Shown here one piece after another: positions 46,807-54,956 of a DNA stretch of 64,000 nt. The first letter of the stretch is position 1; each line of letters starts with the position of its first letter. A program made the position numbers and the translations under genes. Where the stretch lies: assembly GCA_028688575.1 (NCBI GenBank), contig JAQTXW010000001.1:31466-95465 (forward strand), written 5' to 3'. A model generated the notes under the pieces. That model did not search any database and had not been told where the DNA came from. It saw only the letters and a list, made by a program, of their open reading frames with translations. This DNA is from Methylotenera sp. (GTDB taxonomy: Bacteria; Pseudomonadota; Gammaproteobacteria; Burkholderiales; Methylophilaceae).

Positions 46807-48543
46807 ATGCACAACATTGTAATAAAACTATCGCCGTTATTAGTTTGCTTGCTACTTGCAAGCTGCACTGGATTTTCTACCGTGCCAGACCAAAGCACCA
46901 TGAATACCATTCAAAATGAGTTGGCTATCGCAAGCCAGCCTGCCAGCGCCGCACCCACCCCAGCAGAAGTCAGCGATGCGTTATTACCACCGTTAAAAAT
47001 TGCATTACCCAAAACAACCGCAAAAAAACTGGAACAGCGCTTTGACCTAGTCATTAACAACGCACCTGCCAACCAAGTGCTCATGGGCATTGTTTCTGGC
47101 ACGCGCTACAGCATGCTGGTGCACCCAGATATAACGGGGTTAATCTCTGTGAACCTTAAAGATGTCACCGTATTTGAGGCACTAGACGCGTTGCGCACAC
47201 TTTATGGCTACGAATACAAAGTAGATGGCTCACGTATTTTTATTGAGCCACAATCAATGCAGACCCGTGTCTTTCAGGTGAACTACATTGTAGGGCAACG
47301 CCGAGGTTCCTCAGATACACGGGTCACCTCAGGCTCAATCAGCAGCAGCAATAACCAGCAAGGCACTGGCAACACAAACACACAGGTCACCAGCAGCGTC
47401 AGTGGCTCAAACAACAGCACAAATCGGCCTCTGACCAGCACCAGCATCACCACCTCATCCAATAATGATTTCTGGCAGGATTTAACAGACTCCCTTAATG
47501 GGATTGTCGGTAGTGAAAATGGCCGTCGCATCATTGTCAACCTGCAATCAGGGGTGATTGTGGTACGTGCCATGCCTAATGAAATCCGAAATGTGGAAAG
47601 CTTTTTACGCTTAATGCAGGTTTCTATTGAGCGGCAAGTGATCCTTGAAGCAAAAATTATCAACGTACAGCTCAACGACAATTCACAAAGCGGTGTGAAT
47701 TGGTCAGTCTTTGGCCGCAGTGGCTCAAACACAGGGATCGTTGGCAATCTGAACGCCAACACGCAATTGGCCAATTCAGGGAATGGCAACTTAGTCAGCG
47801 GTGATTTGGGTGCTGCAGGCGGCACCTTAATTTCTAATGCTGCAACCACGGCTTTAGGCGGGCCTTTATTTGCGATTGCGTTGCAAGGTGCCAACTTTGC
47901 CGCTCTGCTTTCATTTCTGGAAACACAAGGTGATGTGCAGGTGCTATCAAGCCCGAGAATCGCATCGATCAACAATCAGAAAGCTGTACTCAAAGTGGGC
48001 ACGGATGAGTTTTTTGTCACAGGTATTTCATCCAACACCACCACCTCAGTCGGCGCCACCTCAGTGATACCAGAGGTGACGTTGCAGCCTTTCTTTTCTG
48101 GCATCACCCTGGATGTGACCCCGCAAATCGATCGCGATGACAACATTATTCTGCATATGCACCCTTCAATCAGTCAGGTTTCCACAGTGAACAAGCAAGT
48201 CACACTTGGCGGCACTACGGGCAATATCAATTTGCCGTTAGCGTCTAGTAATGTCAGCGAAACAGACAGTATCGTGCGCACACGCAATGGCCGTGTCATC
48301 GTGATTGGTGGTTTGATGACGGAAAGTACAACGAGCGCAAGATCCAAAGTGCCAGGTTTAGGTGATGTCAAAGGGGTGGGTTCGGCATTCCGTCAGCAGG
48401 GCGCAACTAAAAACAAATCTGAATTAGTAATCTTACTCAAAGCTTCTGTCGTGCAAGGCCAGGATAGCTGGGCAAGTGATATATTATCCAGCCAGCAGCG
48501 CATTGAAGGCATGCAAAGAACAGCTCCTGCCAGCAGTGATTAA
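46807..48543 (+). CDS. mshL: MSHA outer-membrane secretin MshL
   Basis: MshL forms the outer-membrane channel through which the pilus passes. The 578-residue precursor is a lipoprotein (LLLASC, Cys20). It has N-terminal domains with ISVNLKDVTVFEALDALRTL, a Ser/Asn/Thr linker near residues 175-215 and the secretin core with GDVQVLSSPRIASINNQKA, FSGITLDVTPQI and GRVIVIGGLMTES. It ends with SELVILLKASVV. mshM starts 6 bases after its stop. Confidence 0.94.
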   Translation: MHNIVIKLSPLLVCLLLASCTGFSTVPDQSTMNTIQNELAIASQPASAAPTPAEVSDALLPPLKIALPKTTAKKLEQRFDLVINNAPANQVLMGIVSGTRYSMLVHPDITGLISVNLKDVTVFEALDALRTLYGYEYKVDGSRIFIEPQSMQTRVFQVNYIVGQRRGSSDTRVTSGSISSSNNQQGTGNTNTQVTSSVSGSNNSTNRPLTSTSITTSSNNDFWQDLTDSLNGIVGSENGRRIIVNLQSGVIVVRAMPNEIRNVESFLRLMQVSIERQVILEAKIINVQLNDNSQSGVNWSVFGRSGSNTGIVGNLNANTQLANSGNGNLVSGDLGAAGGTLISNAATTALGGPLFAIALQGANFAALLSFLETQGDVQVLSSPRIASINNQKAVLKVGTDEFFVTGISSNTTTSVGATSVIPEVTLQPFFSGITLDVTPQIDRDDNIILHMHPSISQVSTVNKQVTLGGTTGNINLPLASSNVSETDSIVRTRNGRVIVIGGLMTESTTSARSKVPGLGDVKGVGSAFRQQGATKNKSELVILLKASVVQGQDSWASDILSSQQRIEGMQRTAPASSD

Positions 48544-48549
48544 ACCTGC

Positions 48550-49470
48550 ATGTATTTAAAGCATTTTGGATTAACTGAGTTACCGTTTAGTATCACACCT
48601 GATACTAGCTTTTACTTTGCCTCCAGCAGCTATCAGAATGCACTCAACACACTCATATTCGCCATCAATACTGGTGAGGGGTTTATAAAAATCACAGGCG
48701 AGGTCGGCACGGGCAAAACATTACTTTGCCGTAAATTGATGTCTAGCTTGGATGAGAGTTTCAAGATTGCCTACATCCCTAACCCGTATCTTGAACCGCA
48801 ATCACTGCTCCTGGCATTGGCTGAGGAGTTGGATGTCACTTTATTGCCTGAAGCACAAACAACGCAACATATCCTCCTGAACGCACTGACGCATGCCCTG
48901 CTTGACTTTGCAAGAAGCAACATTAAAGTGGTCATCTGTCTGGATGAAGTGCAGGCAATGCCCACAGAAACGCTGGAAGCGCTCAGATTATTAAGCAACC
49001 TTGAAACCGAAAAAAGAAAACTGCTGCAAGTAGTTATTTTTGGCCAGCCTGAACTTGAAGACAAGCTTAACCATCCCGCCATACGTCAATTGAAACAAAG
49101 AATCACTTTTGATTACCAGCTGGATCAATTAAGCAAAGATGAACTGGGTTATTACGTCAATCACCGTCTAATTATTGCAGGCTACAAAGGAAGTCGCATA
49201 TTCAGTCCTGCCGCTTTATACTGGCTTTATCATTACTCTAAAGGCATACCGCGGCTAGTGAACATATTGGCGCATAAAGCCATGCTGGCGAGCTTCGGCA
49301 AAGGCAAGCATCAAGTGAGTTACCGTGAAGTATTGGCAGCTGCGCGTGATACGAAATCGGTGAATACTAATGCGGGCAACATGCAACTGGGCAAGTTTCT
49401 GTTACCAGCTGTTTTGAGTGTCGGCGCATTAATTTTGGTAATTTACGTTAACAATGCTGGCTTTTATTAA
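48550..49470 (+). CDS. mshM: MSHA AAA+ ATPase MshM (ExeA-like)
   Basis: This 306-residue ATPase of the ExeA/GspA type starts YLKHFGLTELPFSITPD. It has Walker A GEVGTGKT (residues 50-57), Walker B VVICLDEVQAMP (about 136) and sensor sequences such as VVIFGQPELEDKL. A single membrane helix (about 285-303) near the C-terminus would anchor it in the inner membrane. ExeA-type ATPases help secretin assembly through the peptidoglycan; no peptidoglycan-binding domain is visible here. Confidence 0.9.
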   Translation: MYLKHFGLTELPFSITPDTSFYFASSSYQNALNTLIFAINTGEGFIKITGEVGTGKTLLCRKLMSSLDESFKIAYIPNPYLEPQSLLLALAEELDVTLLPEAQTTQHILLNALTHALLDFARSNIKVVICLDEVQAMPTETLEALRLLSNLETEKRKLLQVVIFGQPELEDKLNHPAIRQLKQRITFDYQLDQLSKDELGYYVNHRLIIAGYKGSRIFSPAALYWLYHYSKGIPRLVNILAHKAMLASFGKGKHQVSYREVLAAARDTKSVNTNAGNMQLGKFLLPAVLSVGALILVIYVNNAGFY

Positions 49471-49498
49471 ACCCAGATTCATCTAGAAAAGATCAAAC

Positions 49499-50692
49499 AT
49501 GAGTTTAATCAATCAAATGTTAAAAGACCTGGAGCAACGTGGAGCTAGTGCCAACAGCGAGCCGCCACCGATTGCGCTGGCGTCACATGCCTTTATCCCA
49601 GAACAAAAATCGCCTGTCGCCAAAATCGTCATCAGCCTACTGGTACTCGGCGCTGCTTTAGCCTATTACCTGCTTTTAATAGCCAACAAACCAGTTACCT
49701 CACAACCTGCTCCCATACTCAGCACCGATAACACAGTACAAACTGAAACAGCACGAACAATCTCGGCCCCAGTTGCGCAAGCCCCCGAGCAAATGGAGCC
49801 TGCCGAGATGACACCGCCAGATCATGCAGCTTCAAGCGAGCCTGTGATGGCAAACAGGTCAGGTGCCACTATTGAAACCAATACAAAAACAGTGACACCT
49901 GCTGTTGCGAACAAAACTAAAGCAGCAGTCAGTGCAGAACTTAAGCCGCAGTTTGAATCCGTGCTTAAATTCAGTACAGACACGGCACTTATTGCTCAAA
50001 ACAATGGCAACACAGGTAATGACATTGAAGGCAAAACCGTCACCAAAAGCAACCAAAACTCTAAAGCTTCAGCAGAAGTAAATAAAAAAATCCGACCTGA
50101 GCAAAGTTCAAATTATCACCTACAGCAAGCTTTGTCTTATTTGCAGCAAGGCCGTGTAGCCGAGTCTATAGAAGCTTTAAACAAGGCGCTTGAGTTAAAC
50201 GCAGCAAACCATGAAGCAAGGTTAACTTTAGCTAGCATCCTCTTGGATAGCCACCGGCCATCTGAAGTAAAGACTCTTATGAGTAATGGGCTTGCTATCG
50301 CACCTGAGCAAAATGAATTTCGCATCGCACTTGCCAGATTGCAACTGGAAAATGGTGAGCAACCCGCCGCACTTCATACGCTGGAACAAGGTAAGACTTA
50401 TGGTGCCCAGCATGCTGATTTTCAGGCATTTTTAGCCACACTCCAGCAACGCGCATCCAAGCATGACGAGGCAATCAATCACTTCTCAACAGCATTATCT
50501 TTAGAGAAAGATACCAGCAGCAATACTGCCAGCAACGCTTTAATTGGCCTAGGGATATCCTTACAGGCAACTGGCAGGCTCAGTGAGGCGAAAACTGCTT
50601 TCACACAGGCTCAACAAACAACACAAAACCCAGCGCTACTGCAGTTTGTTGAAATGGAGCTTAAGAAATTAAATCAGCGCTTACAAAATTGA
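49499..50692 (+). CDS. mshN: MSHA biogenesis protein MshN (TPR)
   Basis: This 397-residue bitopic protein has the MshN start MSLINQMLKDLEQRGA, one membrane helix (about residues 42-61), a low-complexity Ala/Thr/Glu-rich linker and a C-terminal tetratricopeptide-repeat region (about 205-390, e.g. YLQQGRVAESIEALNKALEL). It probably scaffolds other Msh proteins in the periplasm. It is the last gene of the locus, converging with the copper ATPase gene; the 51-bp gap holds a 7-bp inverted repeat (50716-50749) that might be a weak shared terminator. Confidence 0.88.
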   Translation: MSLINQMLKDLEQRGASANSEPPPIALASHAFIPEQKSPVAKIVISLLVLGAALAYYLLLIANKPVTSQPAPILSTDNTVQTETARTISAPVAQAPEQMEPAEMTPPDHAASSEPVMANRSGATIETNTKTVTPAVANKTKAAVSAELKPQFESVLKFSTDTALIAQNNGNTGNDIEGKTVTKSNQNSKASAEVNKKIRPEQSSNYHLQQALSYLQQGRVAESIEALNKALELNAANHEARLTLASILLDSHRPSEVKTLMSNGLAIAPEQNEFRIALARLQLENGEQPAALHTLEQGKTYGAQHADFQAFLATLQQRASKHDEAINHFSTALSLEKDTSSNTASNALIGLGISLQATGRLSEAKTAFTQAQQTTQNPALLQFVEMELKKLNQRLQN

Positions 50693-50743
50693 ATTTCGCT
50701 ATTCTTTCAATCCTCAAGTGACCATTATCTAAGATGGATGATG

Positions 50744-52981
50744 TCACTTTCTCCATTTAAGCAGCAGACTATTGGTCACCACACTCACGCTACTCAATGC
50801 CATCGCAGCACCAGCCACCACGGGATTTAAAAAACCCATGGCAGCCAAAGGGATGCCAACCACGTTGTACACAAAAGCCCAAAATAAATTCTGCCTTATT
50901 TTTTGATAAGTTCTTTGCGAGATTTCAATGGCCTCTGCCACCAGCGCAGGGTCGCCCCGCATCAATGTGATACCTGAAGTATGCATAGCAACGTCAGTAC
51001 CGCTGGACATCGCAATCCCCACATCGGCAATTGCAAGGGCGGGGGCATCATTCAAACCATCGCCAACCATAGCCACACGACCGTTATGCTGCTTTAGTTG
51101 ATGAATGATACTGGCTTTTTCATCGGGCAACACCTGCGCGTAGACTTCTGTAATGCCAAGCTGATTTGCAACTTTAGAGGCACTACCCTGATTGTCGCCA
51201 GAAATAAGCACTGCTTTGATGCCAAGCTTGGTTAAGTTAGAAATTGCCTGGGCAGAGGTGGACTTAATTGCATCACCAAAAGCTAAAACAGCTAACAGTT
51301 TAGGGGCGAAATTTGGCATGGTACTTTCCCGTGCTAGCCAGGATACACTGTACCCCTCTGCCTGCAATGCCTCTGATTGAGATTTCATTTTCCCTAAGTT
51401 CACCCGTAACGCGCTCATCATACGCGTGTTGCCAAGATAGATTTTTTTAGCCTCCACCACGCCAACCACGCCTTGCCCTGGTATGGCCTTGACATCCTGC
51501 ACTGCTTTGAGTGTCATTTGTTTTTTTTCTGCCGCTTGGCACACCGCTTTTGCCAATGGGTGCTCACTACCCGCCTGCAAACTCGCCGCCAGCAACAGCA
51601 ACTCATCCAGATCTTGAGGACTGGCGTCGGCCATGATCGAGGCCAGTACAGCCAAATCAGGATGCCCCTCAGTTAACGTGCCAGTTTTATCAAAAGCAAC
51701 GGTCTTAAGCGCATGCGCGAGTTCCAGCGCCTCGGCATCTTTAATTAAAACGCCCCGCCGCGCGGCCACACCTGTGCCCACCATAATCGCGGTCGGTGTT
51801 GCCAAACCTAATGCACATGGGCAGGCAATCACCAGCACGGCCACCGCGTTTAAAATAGCCGCCTGCCAGTCACCTGCAAACACACCCCATCCGAAAAAAG
51901 TTATCATGGCAATCACGATGACGACTGGTACAAACACGGCACTCACCTTATCGACCAAGCGTTGTATGGGCGCTTTTTTGGCCTGAGCTGATTCAACTAA
52001 ACGTACGATGCGAGCCAGCACAGACTCAACCCCCACGGCGACAGTGCTTAACTGCAACAGTCCTTCACCGTTCATTGAGCCGCCCGTCACCCAGTCGCCA
52101 GTTTTTTTGGTGACTGGTAAACTTTCCCCTGTAATCAGTGATTCATCCACCTGACTCTCACCTTGCAGAATGCGTGCATCCACAGCAATGCGCTCACCGG
52201 GACGCACGATAACTGTATCGCCCACTTTAATCTCAGCTATAGCAAGCTGCACTTCCATGCCATCACGCAGCACATTTGCACTTGATGGTCGTAAGGTATT
52301 CAGCGCACGTATCGCCTGCGTGGTCTGCGCTTTGGCACGCCCTTCCAGCCATTTTCCCAACAGCACTAATGTAATGACGATGCTGGCAGTTTCAAAATAT
52401 AAATGCGTTGAACTTGTATGCGTGGCCGAAAACAACAAATACACACTTAGACCATAAGCAGCTGAAGTGCCAATGGCCACCAGTAAATCCATGTTACCTG
52501 TACCAGCCTTTAACGCATGCCAGCCTGCATTATAAAAACGCGCACCCAACCAAAACTGCACAGGGGTTGCCAACAGCCATTGCAGCCAGCCTGGCAATGC
52601 ATGCTGCATCCCCAGCCACTGTGCCAGCATCATTAAAAATAACGGCAATGAGAGTATGGCAGCCAATATCACCGCCCATAAATCACGGGTATGGCTATTT
52701 GAAGCGAGAGATTCACTAGATGAAAGTGCGCTTTCACTTGAATTTAGCAAATGTGCTTGATAACCAGCTAAACTGACCGCAGAAGTGAGTTGTTTGACAT
52801 CGACTTGAGGTGTCAGTCCAGTGACCTGGGCAGTCTCTAACGCAAGGTTGACCTCAGCGCTTAATACACCAGGTACTTTTAATAATGACTTTTCAACATG
52901 GTTGGCGCAGGAAGCACAGGTCATACCGCGAATGGCAAACGACCATGTATGACTTGATTGGCTATTGAGTAATTCAGACAT
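50744..52981 (-). CDS. copA: Copper-exporting P1B-type ATPase
   Basis: This 745-residue ion pump exports Cu(I) from the cytoplasm. One N-terminal heavy-metal domain has GMTCASC (Cys22, Cys25). Eight membrane helices are expected. The metal site is [10 protein letters not shown] at about residue 390, the actuator loop has TGES, the phosphorylated Asp lies in [10 protein letters not shown] at about 430, and the hinge has [10 protein letters not shown]. Final-helix sequence NSLLLKWRK is typical of CopA. No CueR-type operator was seen upstream and no copZ or cueR gene is adjacent. The start is ATG 52981. Confidence 0.95.
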   Translation of the reverse strand: MSELLNSQSSHTWSFAIRGMTCASCANHVEKSLLKVPGVLSAEVNLALETAQVTGLTPQVDVKQLTSAVSLAGYQAHLLNSSESALSSSESLASNSHTRDLWAVILAAILSLPLFLMMLAQWLGMQHALPGWLQWLLATPVQFWLGARFYNAGWHALKAGTGNMDLLVAIGTSAAYGLSVYLLFSATHTSSTHLYFETASIVITLVLLGKWLEGRAKAQTTQAIRALNTLRPSSANVLRDGMEVQLAIAEIKVGDTVIVRPGERIAVDARILQGESQVDESLITGESLPVTKKTGDWVTGGSMNGEGLLQLSTVAVGVESVLARIVRLVESAQAKKAPIQRLVDKVSAVFVPVVIVIAMITFFGWGVFAGDWQAAILNAVAVLVIACPCALGLATPTAIMVGTGVAARRGVLIKDAEALELAHALKTVAFDKTGTLTEGHPDLAVLASIMADASPQDLDELLLLAASLQAGSEHPLAKAVCQAAEKKQMTLKAVQDVKAIPGQGVVGVVEAKKIYLGNTRMMSALRVNLGKMKSQSEALQAEGYSVSWLARESTMPNFAPKLLAVLAFGDAIKSTSAQAISNLTKLGIKAVLISGDNQGSASKVANQLGITEVYAQVLPDEKASIIHQLKQHNGRVAMVGDGLNDAPALAIADVGIAMSSGTDVAMHTSGITLMRGDPALVAEAIEISQRTYQKIRQNLFWAFVYNVVGIPLAAMGFLNPVVAGAAMALSSVSVVTNSLLLKWRK

Positions 52982-53018
52982 TACGTTTTAATATTTAGAT
53001 GCTAATTGATGAGCAGTT

Positions 53019-53028
53019 GATTATAATC
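53019..53028. promoter_or_regulatory. Palindromic -10-like element between divergent genes
   Basis: GATTATAATC contains TATAAT on both strands, midway between copA (minus) and the DUF808 gene (plus). It may serve as a -10 element for either or both; no good -35 accompanies it. Confidence 0.3.
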
Positions 53029-53089
53029 CCGCCCATGCTTCATTCACACGATTATATTCACGTGGGTATATAAATAAGGATAACAACTA

Positions 53090-54022
53090 ATGGCAGGTGC
53101 CAGCCTTTTAACACTGATTGATGATATCGCAACCATATTGGATGACGTCGCCGTCATGACCAAAATTGCCGCAAAAAAAACAGCGGGCGTTTTAGGTGAC
53201 GACCTAGCGCTTAACGCACAGCAGGTCACTGGGGTCAATGCTGATCGAGAGTTGCCAGTAGTATGGGCGGTTGCCAAGGGCTCTATGGTCAATAAAATGA
53301 TTTTAGTGCCCTTGGCACTTGTCATTAGTGCATTACTCCCTTGGGCAATCACCCCCTTACTCATGCTTGGCGGCTTGTTTTTATGTTTTGAGGGTGTGGA
53401 AAAGCTGTTCCACAAATGGTTTCACTCGGCGAGTGAGCAGGCACACATTGCACCGCATAAAATCGGACAAGACGAGCGCAACGCATTGGAGATAAATGAA
53501 AAGGAAAAAATCAAAGGGGCGATTCGTACTGATTTTGTATTATCTGCCGAAATTATTGTCATCACGCTAGGCACCGTGGCGAGCGCCAGCTTTAGCCAGC
53601 AAATTGCCGTTTTAACGGGCATTGCCGTCATCATGACCGTTGGGGTGTATGGGTTAGTTGCAGGCATTGTCAAACTGGATGACGGTGGCATTTACCTGAC
53701 AAAAAGCAAAGGCAGCGACATCATTGCCAAACTTCAAAGGAAACTGGGCTTGATGATACTGGGGTTTGCGCCCTACATGATGAGGACCTTATCCATAGTG
53801 GGCACTGCCGCCATGTTTTTGGTGGGTGGTGCCATATTGGCACATGGTAGCCCATCTCTACATCAGCTGATTGAACATACGGGCAACAGTTTAAGTCACG
53901 GGTTATTGCAGACAATCACTCCTACCTTGCTCAATGGCGCATTAGGCATTGCGGCAGGCATCGCCACTTTAACGCTGGTGCTAGGCATAAAAAAATTACA
54001 CGCACAACTAAAAACAAAATGA
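53090..54022 (+). CDS. DUF808-family (YedI-like) inner-membrane protein
   Basis: This 310-residue polytopic protein matches the DUF808/YedI family over its length. It starts MAGASLLTLIDDIATILDDV, with KMTKIAAKKTAGVLGDDLA-like sequence, GLFLCFEGVEKL, and several hydrophobic helices toward the C-terminus. The function of the family is unknown. The stop overlaps the start of the SemiSWEET gene by 4 bases, so the two are translationally coupled. AAGGA lies upstream of ATG 53090. Confidence 0.85.
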   Translation: MAGASLLTLIDDIATILDDVAVMTKIAAKKTAGVLGDDLALNAQQVTGVNADRELPVVWAVAKGSMVNKMILVPLALVISALLPWAITPLLMLGGLFLCFEGVEKLFHKWFHSASEQAHIAPHKIGQDERNALEINEKEKIKGAIRTDFVLSAEIIVITLGTVASASFSQQIAVLTGIAVIMTVGVYGLVAGIVKLDDGGIYLTKSKGSDIIAKLQRKLGLMILGFAPYMMRTLSIVGTAAMFLVGGAILAHGSPSLHQLIEHTGNSLSHGLLQTITPTLLNGALGIAAGIATLTLVLGIKKLHAQLKTK

Positions 54023-54282
54023 ACTTGATAAACATTCCTGATCTAGTTGGCTATATTGCCGCTTTTTTAACAACGCTGGCGTTTGTTCCACAAGCGCATC
54101 ACTCGTGGAAGTCCCGTGACTTATCTGGCATATCGCTACCCATGTATAGCCTATTTAGTCTGGGCGTACTGGCATGGCTCATTTATGGATTAATGATACA
54201 AAGCTGGCCGATTATTATGGCAAACAGCATTACACTGGGGCTGGCCTGTGTGGTGTTGTTTTTAAAACTTAAACACAAATAA
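54019..54282 (+). CDS. SemiSWEET-type sugar transporter
   Basis: This 87-residue protein has three membrane helices and a single MtN3/saliva PQ-loop repeat. The key PQ lies in TTLAFVPQAHHSWKSRDLSGIS, written here in parts as AFVPQAHHSW and SRDLSGIS, followed by SLFSLGVLAWLIYGL. SemiSWEETs work as dimers and move sugars down a gradient in other bacteria; the substrate here is unknown. It overlaps the DUF808 stop by 4 bases. It converges with the esterase gene, 12 bases apart. Confidence 0.87.
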   Translation: MNLINIPDLVGYIAAFLTTLAFVPQAHHSWKSRDLSGISLPMYSLFSLGVLAWLIYGLMIQSWPIIMANSITLGLACVVLFLKLKHK

Positions 54283-54294
54283 TTGAGTATGCAG

Positions 54295-54951
54295 TTATTG
54301 CGATTTTAAAAAGCCAAGTTCAATTAACCCTTTTCGCAAAGCCTCCTCTACCTTTTTATACCCTTGTGCATTAGGGTGTATTGCATCTGATTTCAAACTG
54401 TTTTTTGCCAAGACATCAGAGAATATGTCTTCAATCAGTGGCGTGCCTGTTTCTTTAGCTAAAGCGGCATAAAGCTCATGATCGGACAAATTGCCAAAAG
54501 CCGCCCCTATTGGGCTAAATTTAGGAATCGCCAATAGCACGGCTTGAATGTGGTGTGTTTTTGCCTGTTGCAAAATCGCCTTTAAGTTATTTTTAGTTTC
54601 CGCCTCAGATATCTGTCTTAAAAAATCATTACCGCCAAGCTCCACTATTAACAGATCAATTTTGCTTTCATCAGCATGATAGGTTTCCAGCAAGTCTGGT
54701 AAACGCTGCAAGCCATCCGCAGATGTGTTGCCTGGCACACCTGCATTCACCAATTGCCATTGCGTATTGGCAGCAAGCAAGCTGACATAATCTTCACCTT
54801 TTGCAGCGCCTGTGCCATAGCTCAGACTATCACCTAACACCAGTACGTTAGCCCCGCTGTGGAGCGCGGAAAACTCGGACTTTGCGCCACACGCCACTAA
54901 CAGGACAGCCGCACAGAGCAGCCCCAAATGAATCAAGCGTTTGATTAACAT
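54295..54951 (-). CDS. GDSL/SGNH-family esterase lipoprotein (TesA-like)
   Basis: This 218-residue hydrolase has the GDSL serine (Ser42 in LGDSLSYGTGA), block II Gly in GVPGNTSADG, block III Asn in GGNDF and the catalytic Asp/His pair in DAIHPNAQGY. It is closest to TesA-type arylesterase/thioesterase/lysophospholipase enzymes. The N-terminus carries a lipobox-like LLVAC (Cys21), so it may be an envelope lipoprotein rather than a soluble periplasmic enzyme. It starts 5 bases after the stop of the PQQ-dehydrogenase-like gene, so the pair are probably one operon. Confidence 0.88.
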   Translation of the reverse strand: MLIKRLIHLGLLCAAVLLVACGAKSEFSALHSGANVLVLGDSLSYGTGAAKGEDYVSLLAANTQWQLVNAGVPGNTSADGLQRLPDLLETYHADESKIDLLIVELGGNDFLRQISEAETKNNLKAILQQAKTHHIQAVLLAIPKFSPIGAAFGNLSDHELYAALAKETGTPLIEDIFSDVLAKNSLKSDAIHPNAQGYKKVEEALRKGLIELGFLKSQ

Positions 54952-54956
54952 TGAGT

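Noticed and set aside
46930-47500. Ser/Asn/Thr-rich part of mshL as a repeat element
   Set aside because: It is a low-complexity linker between secretin domains; no true DNA repeat unit was found.
50716-50749. AAGTGAC/GTCACTT repeat between mshN and copA as a firm terminator
   Set aside because: The 20-base loop, short arms and lack of a T run make it weak; mentioned only within the mshN entry.
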